Positions 53,193 through 62,965 of a stretch of DNA of 64,000 nucleotides are shown in pieces. The stretch's first letter is position 1. Every line of letters begins with the position of its first letter. Location of the stretch: contig DAOULY010000001.1 in NCBI GenBank assembly GCA_034414595.1, forward strand, positions 115,116-179,115, in the 5' to 3' direction. The DNA is from DAOULY01 sp034414595 (GTDB lineage: Bacteria; Chloroflexota; Dehalococcoidia; SZUA-161; JAUWZY01). The notes beneath the pieces are model-generated. The model saw only the letters and a list, made by a program, of their open reading frames with translations, was not told the origin of the DNA and searched no databases. The translations under genes were made by a program, and so were the position numbers.

Positions 53193-53837
53193 ATGGAGAG
53201 GAAAAGGGGCCCTAAGGACGATTGGCAGATCGACCCAAGCAAGACAGCGGTTCTGGTCGTTGATATGCAGCGGGCGTTTTTGGATACTGAAGCTCCCGGT
53301 CAAAGCCCTCGCGGCCGGGAAATCGTGCCCAGGACAAATGAGCTCACCGCTATCGGCCGCAAGCTGAAGATGCCGGTGATCTTCATCCGCCAGGCTAATT
53401 GCCCCGATCTATCCGATTATGGCTTGCGCAAGGACTTCAAGCCGCCGGAGGATAATGAGTTCCAAGCTATAGAGGGCCGAATTGGGGCCGATTTCTATCC
53501 GGAACTGAATGTCACCAAAGAGGATTACATAGTTACCAAGAACAGGTATAGCGCTTTCATCACCGGCTCATCCTCTCTGGAACGTCTGCTGCGGGCATGG
53601 GGCCGAGATAGCCTTATCATCTGTGGCATCTTCACCGAAGTCTGCGTGGCCACTACCGCCATAGATGCTATGATGCTCGATTTTAAGGTCTTCCTTATCT
53701 CCGACCTTACCACCGCCCGGAGCGAGGAGCGGCAGCAGGTGGTTTTGGAGATGATGGACGAGCGCTTTGCCAAGTTGATGACCTTCGACCAAGTCAAGGC
53801 AGAGCTGAACTCATTGCTGGCCAAGGCTGGAGTTTAG
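53193..53837 (+). CDS. Isochorismatase-family cysteine hydrolase
   Basis: 214-aa alpha/beta hydrolase. Catalytic triad Asp24 (VVDMQ), Lys116 (TKNRYSAF) and Cys151 (GIFTEVCV), with the usual non-proline cis bond region before the Cys. Substrate unknown (amides such as nicotinamide, or isochorismate-like). ATG 53193 has a GGGGGGAG site. The frame upstream crosses the promoter and is not coding. Confidence 0.92.
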   Translation: MERKRGPKDDWQIDPSKTAVLVVDMQRAFLDTEAPGQSPRGREIVPRTNELTAIGRKLKMPVIFIRQANCPDLSDYGLRKDFKPPEDNEFQAIEGRIGADFYPELNVTKEDYIVTKNRYSAFITGSSSLERLLRAWGRDSLIICGIFTEVCVATTAIDAMMLDFKVFLISDLTTARSEERQQVVLEMMDERFAKLMTFDQVKAELNSLLAKAGV

Positions 53838-53919
53838 GCATTGGCTCACAGGTTCTTCCAGAAATTCTATCTCTGGATAAAACCAGTGCGTAAATGATGA
53901 ACTCGAAGGAGGTGGATGC

Positions 53920-54030
53920 GTGGCGGAGATTAGATGGGAAGCGGATGGTCCCACCGTAGAAGATTTACTGCTATTCCCCTCCCAAACCCAGATCGGATGC
54001 TGGCAGAACGTGCCAGTCCCATTGGCCTGA
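53920..54030 (+). CDS. Possible 36-aa ORF with strong ribosome site
   Basis: GTG start preceded by AAGGAGGTGG. Encodes a short hydrophilic peptide, overlapping the 3' end of the opposite-strand gene 53971-54261. May be the truncated start of a lost gene. Confidence 0.25.
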   Translation: MAEIRWEADGPTVEDLLLFPSQTQIGCWQNVPVPLA

Positions 54031-54261
54031 GACCAACGCCGCGATCTCGCCTGACTCGGCGTCTATACTAAATCTCGCATGACTGAGGTCAACCTCTCCC
54101 TGCACTGTGTAGCGTAAGTTCACCTTCCAGCTGTTCGTCTCTGCATCCAGCCCACAAAAAGTAATCTCATAGTCAGCCACCTTGCCTAGCTTCTCCTCAT
54201 ACTCGTCACTTTTCAAGGCATTATAGACAGTCTGCAGAACGTCCGTGAAGCTAACTGCCAC
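53971..54261 (-). CDS. Hypothetical small protein
   Basis: 96-aa soluble protein; GTG start with a perfect AGGAGGTG site. Predicted alpha/beta with acidic character and a W-rich motif near the end (SGQWDWHVLPASD). Family not recognised. Confidence 0.65.
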   Translation of the reverse strand: MAVSFTDVLQTVYNALKSDEYEEKLGKVADYEITFCGLDAETNSWKVNLRYTVQGEVDLSHARFSIDAESGEIAALVSGQWDWHVLPASDLGLGGE

Positions 54262-54489
54262 TTTTTCACCTCCTCGAATGATAACCCGTCTCCGCTCACG
54301 GATGATGTGAAGACGACTACTTAAATATAAATGTAGTGTGGGAAGCTGTCAATAGCTTGGCAACAGCTCTGCTGGCCGTAGTGCGACATTCAGACAAGGG
54401 ACACGGATTTCCGTAGATTACCACATTGTTGCATTGCAGTAATGGAGGCTTTACCTGTAAACCTGTCCACAGCGTTCCTTGCTATCCTC

Positions 54490-54548
54490 TTGACGGCTAA
54501 CTCTTGAATGGCTATCATTTGGTTTGCCCCTGCTGCTTGAGCAGCAGG
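54490..54548 (+). promoter_or_regulatory. Promoter and leader hairpin of the CNNM-type gene
   Basis: TTGACG (54490-54495) and TATCAT (54513-54518) are 17 nt apart. An 8-bp hairpin (54529-54536 with 54541-54548, TTGA loop) follows and touches the AAAGGAGG ribosome site of the gene. Confidence 0.6.
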
Positions 54549-54568
54549 TTTAAAGGAGGAAAACAGCC

Positions 54569-55876
54569 GTGAGCGAGTTGAGCGGGTTACACTATATATA
54601 TTTGGCCCTTTCCTTAGTCTTCCTGGCCATTTCGGCTTTCTTCGCCAGTGCCGAGATTGCCTTCATCAATTTGGAGAGGGTCAAAATCAAGCGTTTGGAG
54701 AGCACTGGCGCCACTCGAGCCAAGCGTGTGTCCCAGATAATGGAGCACCCGGAGAGGTTCCTCTCCATGGTACTGACCGGGGTCAGCCTTACCGAGACCA
54801 TTGTCGTCTTCATGGGCGGTGTGTTCTTTGTCGCCTGGTTGGGTGAGGCCATTGGGACGCCGGTGGGCATTGTGGTCATCGCGCTGTTTCTGTTGATATT
54901 CGCCAAGGTAATCCCCAAGACATTCGCCGCCACACATCCGGAGAGATTAGCCTTAGTTTACAGCAGACCTGTGGACTGGCTCTCCAGGGGGCTATCCCCG
55001 GTAGTAACGGCACTGAGCTGGATTGCAGCCAGGTTCTCCCGGGTCATCGGCGGTCGACCCATGCCCCGAGCCTTGGTGACCAAGGAGGAGATCGGCACCA
55101 TTATCTCAATGGGCGAGGAGGAGGGGGTAGTCGATGAACATGAAGCCACGATGCTGCGCAAGGTGGTCAGATTCGGGGAGCGCCAGGTCCGAGAGGTGAT
55201 GACACCGCGCACTGATGTGGCCTGGATTGAGAAGGAGGCAAAGCTGGCCGATTTCTTTGAAAAATATGCTGAGGCTCCAGCCCTTCGCTATCCAGTATAC
55301 GAAGGGACTTCTGACAACGTGGTCGGCTTGATCTCAATTCGCGACGTGGTTCTGGCCCAAGCTCAGGGGACATTGGACCGCAAAAGCACTCTGGCGGAGC
55401 TTTGCCGCCCGGTGTACTTTGTTCCGGGCAACAAGCAGGTAGGTGAGCTCTTCGCCGAGATGCGCGCCACAGGCTATCTGATGGCTGTGGTCATCGATGA
55501 ATATGGAGGCACAGCAGGTATCGTGAGCATGGAGCAACTGGTCGAGGAGATCGTGGGCGAGCTCGGTGAGGAGCTGGTCGGGGCCGCAGCAGGGTTTGAG
55601 ATTGTCGGCGAGCTTGCTTTTAAGCTCGACGGCAGCATGCGCATAGAGGACGCCAACGAGCAGCTCAGCTTGGAGATACCTGAGGGTGACTATGAGACCA
55701 TGGCCGGCTTCGCCTTGAGCCTCCTCGGCCATCTTCCTGAGGAGGGCGAGCAGATAAAATACGGCGACCTGAGGCTCGTGATCGACGAGGTCAAGGGAAA
55801 CAAAATCATAAAACTCATCGTGAGCCGGGAACCGAGGGATGAGACTGCGGCAGAGGAGACTCCGGAAGAGCAGTAG
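54569..55876 (+). CDS. CNNM/CorC-HlyC family transporter (DUF21 + CBS pair)
   Basis: 435-aa protein: DUF21 membrane domain (about residues 5-190, four hydrophobic segments with the E-x-A-F-I-N-L-E motif), two CBS domains (about 200-330, VMTPRTDVAWIEKEA...) and a C-terminal CorC_HlyC domain (about 345-425). Members transport or sense Mg2+/Co2+ (family knowledge). GTG start with AAAGGAGG. Confidence 0.93.
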   Translation: MSELSGLHYIYLALSLVFLAISAFFASAEIAFINLERVKIKRLESTGATRAKRVSQIMEHPERFLSMVLTGVSLTETIVVFMGGVFFVAWLGEAIGTPVGIVVIALFLLIFAKVIPKTFAATHPERLALVYSRPVDWLSRGLSPVVTALSWIAARFSRVIGGRPMPRALVTKEEIGTIISMGEEEGVVDEHEATMLRKVVRFGERQVREVMTPRTDVAWIEKEAKLADFFEKYAEAPALRYPVYEGTSDNVVGLISIRDVVLAQAQGTLDRKSTLAELCRPVYFVPGNKQVGELFAEMRATGYLMAVVIDEYGGTAGIVSMEQLVEEIVGELGEELVGAAAGFEIVGELAFKLDGSMRIEDANEQLSLEIPEGDYETMAGFALSLLGHLPEEGEQIKYGDLRLVIDEVKGNKIIKLIVSREPRDETAAEETPEEQ

Positions 55877-55879
55877 TAA

Positions 55880-56431
55880 TCACCTGCGACCGTATTTCTC
55901 GTAGAACAGGATCTCCGGTAGCTCCTTCCTCGGCCTGGGCGCAGGCTCTTCATCAGGGTAGCCTACGGGGATCATCTCCACAACAGCCGCGTCCTCCGGG
56001 ACTTCGAGAATCTGTGTTGCCTTTTCGGCATCAAACAGCCCCACATGAATTGTGCCCAGCCCCAGGGATTGTGCCGTGAGTACCATGTTCTGGATGGCCA
56101 GGGCAGTGTCGAACATATACCACCATTGCCCTTTGTTAGTCTCTTGGTTACCTTCCTTTGAATATCCCGACTTGCCGATCTCAGCACAGGCCACTATCAC
56201 CAGAGGCGCTCCCTCCCTGACTGCATCCCGTGCCCGGTTGGTCTCAGGGAGCGTTTCCGCAAGTTTAGCCCGGGTCTCAGGATCGCGCACGATGATGAAT
56301 TGCCAGCACTGGGTATTGCGCCAGGACGGTGCCCACCGTGCCGCTTCCAAGATAGCGTTGAGGTCTTCATCTTTCAGCGGCAGCGGCTTATACTTGCGAA
56401 TGCTCCTCCTGCCCTTTATCACTTCCAACAT
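55880..56431 (-). CDS. Nitroreductase-family protein
   Basis: 183-aa FMN-dependent oxidoreductase: IKGRRSIRKYKPLPL start, AARWAPSWRNTQCWQF FMN loop, C-terminal PVGYPDEEP. Substrate unknown. Convergent with the CNNM gene (3 nt apart). Confidence 0.93.
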   Translation of the reverse strand: MLEVIKGRRSIRKYKPLPLKDEDLNAILEAARWAPSWRNTQCWQFIIVRDPETRAKLAETLPETNRARDAVREGAPLVIVACAEIGKSGYSKEGNQETNKGQWWYMFDTALAIQNMVLTAQSLGLGTIHVGLFDAEKATQILEVPEDAAVVEMIPVGYPDEEPAPRPRKELPEILFYEKYGRR

Positions 56432-56454
56432 TCTCTGCTCCCTTCCACTGGAAG

Positions 56455-57312
56455 TTACCTTACTTCCGCTGCATCTTTTCCAGCGAGGATCTTTATCACC
56501 CTGGGGAAAATATATTCCGCGACTTCGCCTCTGGCTCCACCATGAGTGACCACAACGTATCTTCCCCCACAGATCTCGTCAGCGCACTTTCTGATCTCCT
56601 CGGCAAGGCGCAGAAAGAAGAAGGGGGTCAGACCACGATCCCCATAATCACCCTGGCAGGTGTCATGGCCGAAGTTATGAAAGATAATAAAAGGCTCAAA
56701 GTCCTTTACCCGTGAGATAAACTCAGCCCACACCTTGTCCAGATATTCGTCGTCTGTGGTATTCCAGCCAACGTTGACATCAATCTTGGTGCCCTCTTCC
56801 TCAACCACGCTGTTGCTGCAAAAGCAGACATGAAGAACATCGCGGTCGCCACCAAAGACGGCTCGGGTGCCATCACCGTGGTGGCTATCGGTATCGATGA
56901 TGGCCAATTTCCTCGGGCCGAAGTGCTCCCTGATCTCGGCCGCTGTGGGTCCGATGCAAGACAGGTAGGCACCGCCCCAGCCGGAGGACGGACTGGCATG
57001 ATGTCCGGCAGCAACATTGAACACCAGAGCATTGGTCAACTCGCCGCTGGAGAGTAGCTTGCCAGCCTGAACGCAACCACCAATGGAGTAGCAAGCGGCT
57101 TGATAGTACCACCTGCTCTTGACTTCCTCGAGATATCCTCTGGTATGTACTTTGAGTAAGAGATTCTCGGAAACGGGCTCGGGCTGGATTAAAGAGACGT
57201 CAGGCGATAAGAGGACATCCTCCAGAACTCGGGGGAAGTTCCGGTACTTGTTCCCTATTATCGGCCACGAGGCCTCCCGCATTACCTCGTGGAAGAAGAC
57301 GCCCGTCTTCAC
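56455..57312 (-). CDS. Histone-deacetylase-like amidohydrolase
   Basis: 285-aa arginase/deacetylase-fold protein. Active-site GHHAS (residues 103-107) and zinc ligands in DTDSHHGDGT (residues 140-149) are conserved. The later zinc Asp is in HNFGHDTCQGD. Family members deacetylate acetylpolyamines, acetoin-related compounds or proteins. GTG 57312 is chosen because it overlaps the upstream stop (GTGA); an earlier in-frame GTG is at 57333. Confidence 0.88.
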   Translation of the reverse strand: MKTGVFFHEVMREASWPIIGNKYRNFPRVLEDVLLSPDVSLIQPEPVSENLLLKVHTRGYLEEVKSRWYYQAACYSIGGCVQAGKLLSSGELTNALVFNVAAGHHASPSSGWGGAYLSCIGPTAAEIREHFGPRKLAIIDTDSHHGDGTRAVFGGDRDVLHVCFCSNSVVEEEGTKIDVNVGWNTTDDEYLDKVWAEFISRVKDFEPFIIFHNFGHDTCQGDYGDRGLTPFFFLRLAEEIRKCADEICGGRYVVVTHGGARGEVAEYIFPRVIKILAGKDAAEVR

Positions 57313-59378
57313 CGAATCTTCTTTATCCGGCACAGGATGGCATTGCGCTGCGGATATCCCGTTATCGGGTCGCGGAGATCAAGGTCGGTCAGGATATTGA
57401 CGTTGGCCCGCGCCCAGCCATGGGGAATGCTGACCACACCAGGCAAAATGTCCTCAGTGACCTTGGCCTTGATGTTTATGCTCCCCTTCTTGCTCTCCAC
57501 GGCCACTATCTCACCGTCGGCGATGCCACATCCCGCTGCTGTGGCCGGATGGACCAGAACCTCGGGCTCAGGGGCAAGCCGACGCAAGCCGACCATATGA
57601 CGGAACTGGCTGTGAGTATACTCCAGCATCCTATTCCCGGTGACCAGGATCAGGGGATATTCTTTGGCCAGTTCGGGGTTGCTGATCGGACTTTCAGTGG
57701 GCTCATGGTGTGTCGGTATTGGGTCATAGCCATGCTCGGCCAGTGTCTCAGAGTAGAGTTCCACCTTCTTGGACGGTGTAGCGAAGCCAATCCTCTTATA
57801 GGCGCCATAGTCATGGTTGCCGTAGAATACGCCGCCGGGGTTGTCCTGAAGCTGTTGGATGCTCGCTTGGCATGGCTGCAACAGATGCTCGATGACCTCC
57901 TGGTCGCTATTCCAGGGGAAATGTTCACCAAGTCCCATTCTGCGGGCCAACTCGGTGAGGAACTTCCAGTCAGGCCAGCTCTCCCCAATGGGCTCGATGG
58001 CCTTCTTCCGCAGCATAGCATAGGGCTGCCCGCCGAGGCCACCGGACACTCCATAGACATACCCGATTCCCTCCTTCTCCAGGAAGGTGCACGCCGGGAG
58101 AGCGTAGTGAGCAAGCTCAGCGGTATCGGTCATAAAGGGGTCCATGACCACCAACAGCTCCAGCTCCTGCAAAGCCTCCTTAACCTTGTTCGTCTCAGGG
58201 AGGGTATTGGCCGGGTTGCCCCCGACCACCATCACCGCCTTGATCGGATACGGCTTCCCGGTGAGCACGGCATCGGGAAACATCATTGCCTGACCATAGG
58301 GAGCCACCCTCTTCCAAAGCTGGTGGAACAGGGGGTACTCCTCGGCGCCGATAGGTTTCTCCACCTCGGGAACCCTGAGGTCAGTAAGGCGGATAAAGGG
58401 GAGAGTCACCCATCCACCGGGGACATCAATGTTCCCGGTTACCGCTTGAAGGATGGCGGTGACGCGGGTATTCTGAAGCCCGTTCACCTGCTGGTCCAGG
58501 GATTGGATCCCCGAGATAATGCAGGCTGGCTTGGCAGTGGCATATATTCTGGCCACATTCCTGATCTCGGCAGCAGGAACCCAGGTTATCTCTTCCACCT
58601 TCTCCGGTGAATACTGCTTGACATGCTCTCTGAGCTGGTCAAAGCCGATGGTATAGTTCTCTACAAATTCCCGGTCGTAAAGCCCCTCGGCTATGATAAC
58701 GTTGAGTATGCCCAGAGCCAGGGCACAATCGGTGCCCGGCCTGATCTGGATGTGCAGGCCCTCCTTGGCCATATCGGTGCGTCTGGGGTCGATTACGATG
58801 AGCTTGGTGCCACCGGCTACCTTCTCGCGGATCAGCCGATCCATCATCCATCTCGAATGGGTCGGATTATGTGCCCACAGGACAATGCAGTTGGCCTTGC
58901 GGGGGTCCTCGACAAGGTGTCGGCCAAAGGTCGTCTGGTATGCCAAGATACGGCAGCGGAAACAGTTGCTCTCCACCGAGATATGGTTGGGGGTACCATA
59001 GACCCCACGGAACCTCTGGGTGAAGGCAGCCAGCTCTATGTTCTCCACACCCATGGAGCCGCAGTAGACGGCCAGGGCATGAGCCCCATATTTCTCCTTG
59101 ACCTCGGTCAACTTTGTAGCGATGCCATCGATGGCTTCATCCCAGGAGATGCGCTTCCAGCTGCCGTTCTCCTTCTTCATGGGATATTTGAGCCGGTCTG
59201 GAGAGTAGACATACTCCACCATCCGCTCACCCCTGGGGCAGAGACCTCCTTGACTCACGGGGTGCTCCGGAAGGCCCTCCACTTTAACCAGCCTCCCATC
59301 CTGGACATGGGCTGTGATGCCACAGCTCCAGACACACAGTATGCAGTCGCTTTTCAGCACTTGAGTCTGACCCGCCAT
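57309..59378 (-). CDS. Molybdopterin-dependent oxidoreductase (DMSO-reductase family)
   Basis: 689-aa enzyme. N-terminal [4Fe-4S] site Cys12, Cys15, Cys19, Cys47, followed by molybdopterin-guanine-dinucleotide domains with NPTHSRWMMDR and the C-terminal VHPATAAGCGIADGEIV region. A Cys pair at 139/142 (SNCFRCR) sits where the Mo ligand usually lies. Resembles formate/thiosulfate/polysulfide-type catalytic subunits, but no electron-transfer subunits are adjacent. No Tat signal. Substrate unknown. SD AGGAAAGGAG before the ATG. Confidence 0.92.
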   Translation of the reverse strand: MAGQTQVLKSDCILCVWSCGITAHVQDGRLVKVEGLPEHPVSQGGLCPRGERMVEYVYSPDRLKYPMKKENGSWKRISWDEAIDGIATKLTEVKEKYGAHALAVYCGSMGVENIELAAFTQRFRGVYGTPNHISVESNCFRCRILAYQTTFGRHLVEDPRKANCIVLWAHNPTHSRWMMDRLIREKVAGGTKLIVIDPRRTDMAKEGLHIQIRPGTDCALALGILNVIIAEGLYDREFVENYTIGFDQLREHVKQYSPEKVEEITWVPAAEIRNVARIYATAKPACIISGIQSLDQQVNGLQNTRVTAILQAVTGNIDVPGGWVTLPFIRLTDLRVPEVEKPIGAEEYPLFHQLWKRVAPYGQAMMFPDAVLTGKPYPIKAVMVVGGNPANTLPETNKVKEALQELELLVVMDPFMTDTAELAHYALPACTFLEKEGIGYVYGVSGGLGGQPYAMLRKKAIEPIGESWPDWKFLTELARRMGLGEHFPWNSDQEVIEHLLQPCQASIQQLQDNPGGVFYGNHDYGAYKRIGFATPSKKVELYSETLAEHGYDPIPTHHEPTESPISNPELAKEYPLILVTGNRMLEYTHSQFRHMVGLRRLAPEPEVLVHPATAAGCGIADGEIVAVESKKGSINIKAKVTEDILPGVVSIPHGWARANVNILTDLDLRDPITGYPQRNAILCRIKKIR

Positions 59379-59418
59379 AAAACTCCTTTCCTGAAGTTTT
59401 CTACACCGACAAAAGCCG

Positions 59419-60645
59419 TCACCAGCTCATCAATTCATCAAGTAAAAGGAGTGCCCTCTCTGCGAACAGCTTATCGTTGATGTGGGCATCTACTTCCACA
59501 ACCTCAACCCGCGGCTCAGCATTCTTCTTCACGGCTTCAGCAAAAGCCAGGTCGACATCAGGGTCATGCCATTCGTCGCCCTCTTTGTCGCGACCTGAGA
59601 AGCCCTTGAGGGGAATGATCACCGCCGCAGGGCCCTTGGCCCTGTTCAGCTTCTCAGCCACCACCTTGCCCAGTATCGCCATCTCCTCCTCGTTGGTTCG
59701 CACCGCCCCCCGAACAGGTGTGTGCACCCACAGCCTGCGGCTTTTGAGGTGCTCGGGTATTTCCTGGGTTAAACCGATAGCGAACATGTCACACTTTCCC
59801 GGAGCCACCAGCTGGGGTATGCCCTTGCTACCTGCCGCTTCCAACCTGTTCGGGCCGGCATCGTTGAACCCATGAAACAGATAGCCCACAAGCTCATGAA
59901 TAGAGAGATCGAACACGGCATTGATCAGACCCTGTTCGATTAATTCCTCGAGCGTCCTGCCGCCAGTTCCTATGGCGCTAAAACAAACTACTTCATAGCC
60001 TCTTCCCTCGAAAATCCCTTTAACGTAGTTCACGCAGTGCATTATATCGCCATGGACGGTGATCCCAAGCAGAGGTCTCTCAGCAACGACGGGGCCCGGA
60101 GTCACCGTAATCATGCCGACTACGGCGCCGGCAGCCGCAGCCAGAATCTTTTTTGTGATCGGATTTAAGCCCACTATATCAGCCACCGATGGGATCATGG
60201 TGATATCTTTAGTCCCCAGATATGGAGCAGTGTCCCCCGCAGCCACGGTGGACACCATCACCTTGGCAATGCCATGGGGTAAGGCTCTCATGGCCGTAGT
60301 CCCCAGCGCGGTCCCCATTGAACCCCCCAGGGACAGGATGCCATCAAGCTTACCAGATTGATAAAGTTCCTGAACGACCTTGGTCGCCCCCTGGGCCATC
60401 ACCGCTATGGCTTCACCTTCTCTGCCCAAGGAGGCGACGTCTTTGCTATTGGTACCCGCAGCCTGTGCCACTCGCTCGCGGGGGATGTCCGGCTCCAGCC
60501 AGGGCTGGCCCAGAATTCCAGCATCCACTACAATGACACGGCATCCTTGCTCGATGAGCTTGTCTTTAACATACCCATATTCAACCCCTTTGGTATCCAT
60601 AGTCCCGATCAGGACTATGGTCTTCTCTCTGCTCTCACCTTGCAT
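59419..60645 (-). CDS. UPF0261 / Tm-1-like ATP-binding family protein, second copy
   Basis: 408-aa protein with N-terminus KTIVLIGTMDTKGVEY, ISLGGSMGTALG loop and C-terminal VEVDAHINDKLFAERAL. Paralogue of 37552-38775, clearly divergent. ATG 60645 lacks a strong ribosome site. The sequence upstream (60651-60842) carries the N-terminus of a third, broken copy. Probably part of a catabolic or detoxification group with the Mo enzyme (inference). Confidence 0.85.
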   Translation of the reverse strand: MQGESREKTIVLIGTMDTKGVEYGYVKDKLIEQGCRVIVVDAGILGQPWLEPDIPRERVAQAAGTNSKDVASLGREGEAIAVMAQGATKVVQELYQSGKLDGILSLGGSMGTALGTTAMRALPHGIAKVMVSTVAAGDTAPYLGTKDITMIPSVADIVGLNPITKKILAAAAGAVVGMITVTPGPVVAERPLLGITVHGDIMHCVNYVKGIFEGRGYEVVCFSAIGTGGRTLEELIEQGLINAVFDLSIHELVGYLFHGFNDAGPNRLEAAGSKGIPQLVAPGKCDMFAIGLTQEIPEHLKSRRLWVHTPVRGAVRTNEEEMAILGKVVAEKLNRAKGPAAVIIPLKGFSGRDKEGDEWHDPDVDLAFAEAVKKNAEPRVEVVEVDAHINDKLFAERALLLLDELMSW

Positions 60646-60650
60646 TTGTG

Positions 60651-60842
60651 CTACCAAAGGGGGAATCCAAGTAAAATTTTAGTCCAAGACCATCTGTATG
60701 TCAATTTGAATTGTAGACAGCCTGTCCCCGCGATCGATGGCCGTAACACCAAGTTCGAGGGATTAGAACCCTTGGAGTCTATAATCCTCAAAGCAAGCTG
60801 CTGGGTGTCTATTGTTCCCAGAAGCACCACCGTCTTTGCCAT
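60651..60842 (-). pseudogene. Truncated UPF0261/Tm-1-like copy (N-terminus)
   Basis: Starts with a strong AGGAGGGGGAAGGA site and MAKTVVLLGTIDT, matching the UPF0261 N-terminus, then loses family similarity after about 13 residues and soon stops. Confidence 0.6.
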
Positions 60843-60943
60843 TTCCTTCCCCCTCCTGCGCTGTGGCGTAAGAACACAGACCGGCAGGCCAGTTGATGAA
60901 GGGCAATGTTCAGAGAAGTCTGCCTACCGCAGATAGGGCACAG

Positions 60944-62608
60944 TCAGGAGGACCGCCCTTTCTCTTCCCAGATCTTCCTCAAACCAAAGTCTTCTGCCAT
61001 CACCTTGTAGCAGGTATAGCCTGAGGCGCCCTTGACCCCAGAAACGCCACTGGCCGCCGATGATGCCAGATAGTAGTTCTTCACCGGCATCCGGTAGTCA
61101 CATAGCTCGGGAATCGGCCGGAATCGCCCAACCCGAGAGATAAGCCCATCGCCCATATAAGAGTCCCCTTCGCGCATGGCGATATCTCTCTTCGACATCT
61201 CAAGTGGTGTGTAGACATAGCAAGCAATCAGATTATCTTTGGTTATATTGGTGGCATACACTTGCCATTGCCTCATGATCTCGTCGACAAGCTTCTCCTT
61301 TACCTCCATCCATCCGCTCTTAGACAGGGTCCGCACCGGGCCTGTAAATATCTCAAAGCCACCGATGTATTTCCCTTCGGGCGCTCTGGACTTGTCCAGC
61401 ATACCCGTCTCGTACATGCCCATCATCAAATTTTTGGGGAGCCCGTAGACCCGAGCCTCAGACTCATATTTATAGCCTACATAGTCCGCGTCATTGGGCA
61501 GGAGAAACTTGCCATAGAGCAAAGCACAGTCCGGGTCATAATCCTGAGCCCTATATTGGGGCGGTTCATGTAGGGCCATCCAGGCCCAGGCGAATTGTGC
61601 CCGATCATGAGTGATATTCCTGATCCTTCTGGCAATCTTGGGACTGACATAATCGGGCTCCAGGAATCGGAGGATGGTCTGCTCAGCATCAACACCACTA
61701 ACGACCACCTTCTTGGCCTCGACTTCAGTACCGTCCGCCAAGCGGACTCCTTTGGCAGCACCGTTCTCGACAAGCACCTTATCAACCTCGCGGCTGAGGA
61801 ACACCTGCCCACCCATCTCCTCGAGAGCCTTTTGCAGGGCCAAGGGCACGGCCCGTGTACCGCCTTTGGGAATAGAGTCCGTAACACCGGGGAGGCACAG
61901 TCGTGCCACCAGTACCATATATGCAAGACCGGGGACATCACCAGGCCAAAGGCCAGTAGGGACCTGTGCTCGCCGCATAGTGAGCACCTGCATTTCCGGG
62001 CTTTCCCATAGGTCCCGAGCCATCTCTTCCATGGTCATCACTGAATAGACAGGATCAAAGCCATTGTCCGGGTCGTCCAAGAGCCTTTCCACAGCGTCCT
62101 TCTCACCCCAAGGTGTCGGTGGCCTAAACCGAGTTTCAGCAAGGGCTGGCCGCCACTTGGTGCGAATCTTCTCGTCCAGCCACCGTGCCGTCTCAGCATC
62201 CCTTTCTGAAATCCGGGCAATGGACTTAAAGGTCTTTTCCGCATTTTCCTCTGAATACACAGTCCTGCCCGTCATCTTGTCGGCAACAAGCACGCCCGAA
62301 TAGTTCATGAGGCACCTGCCATCGGCAAATATCCCGCCACGACCGACTTCGGCGAAAATGAAATCCAGACCCTTCTCCGCTAGCTTGAAGTCATTATAGA
62401 CGGGGTGGCTCCAGAGGCGGACTGTGATAGCGAAGGGGTCGCAAATAAAGCCGGTGATAAAGGATTCGTCAGTGCTGGTGCCACCGCCCAATTCACTTGC
62501 ACTTTCGAAGACTGCCGTTGATAGCCCACTATGCGCCAGGTAACAGGCGGTGATAAGTGCATTATGCCCTCCACCGATTACTATTGCGTCATAGCTCGCA
62601 TCAGCCAT
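60944..62608 (-). CDS. CrtI/phytoene-desaturase-like FAD-dependent oxidoreductase
   Basis: 554-aa flavoprotein: FAD loop VIGGGHNALITACYLA, ESASELGGGTSTDE, mid LARLCLPG segment and C-terminal SSAASGVSGVKGASGYTCYKV FAD-closing segment. No carotenoid cluster is present, so substrate unknown. GAAGGAGGAG site before ATG 62608; a TATAAT-like -10 lies upstream (minus strand 62659-62664). Confidence 0.88.
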   Translation of the reverse strand: MADASYDAIVIGGGHNALITACYLAHSGLSTAVFESASELGGGTSTDESFITGFICDPFAITVRLWSHPVYNDFKLAEKGLDFIFAEVGRGGIFADGRCLMNYSGVLVADKMTGRTVYSEENAEKTFKSIARISERDAETARWLDEKIRTKWRPALAETRFRPPTPWGEKDAVERLLDDPDNGFDPVYSVMTMEEMARDLWESPEMQVLTMRRAQVPTGLWPGDVPGLAYMVLVARLCLPGVTDSIPKGGTRAVPLALQKALEEMGGQVFLSREVDKVLVENGAAKGVRLADGTEVEAKKVVVSGVDAEQTILRFLEPDYVSPKIARRIRNITHDRAQFAWAWMALHEPPQYRAQDYDPDCALLYGKFLLPNDADYVGYKYESEARVYGLPKNLMMGMYETGMLDKSRAPEGKYIGGFEIFTGPVRTLSKSGWMEVKEKLVDEIMRQWQVYATNITKDNLIACYVYTPLEMSKRDIAMREGDSYMGDGLISRVGRFRPIPELCDYRMPVKNYYLASSAASGVSGVKGASGYTCYKVMAEDFGLRKIWEEKGRSS

Positions 62609-62855
62609 TGCCGCTCCTCCTTCGTTTTATTTTGCGGTTTGAGCGATTTTGTTGTCACATTATACCACAGCAACCGCCATCATTAAGTCATCTGGTCCTC
62701 CTTTCGTCTTATTCCAGCGCTTGCAGGACTGACACATGTCTCAGTCCATAAATGCCCTCTATTGCCTCATTTCTCATCTCCTGTGTTCGAACTCCATTAT
62801 ATAGACTGGGATTTCCCGCTTCAACTTTTAATAAGTCCATCGGAAGTCCATTGTA

Positions 62856-62965
62856 GACTCCAAAGCCCTCGATTCCTGAATGACCTTTGTCGCCCCTTGG
62901 GCCATAAGGAGGCAACCTCTTCAAAACTGATTCCCGCAGTCTGTGCCACTCGCTATAGCCTGCCT
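62856..62965 (-). pseudogene. Decayed UPF0261/Tm-1-like internal fragment
   Basis: Plus-strand 62890-62955 closely matches 60370-60480 of the intact UPF0261 gene, sharing words such as TGACCTT(T)GTCGCCCC and GCCTGTGCCACTCGCT. The reading frame is broken. It lies in a 597-nt region (62609-63205) with no intact gene. Confidence 0.7.
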
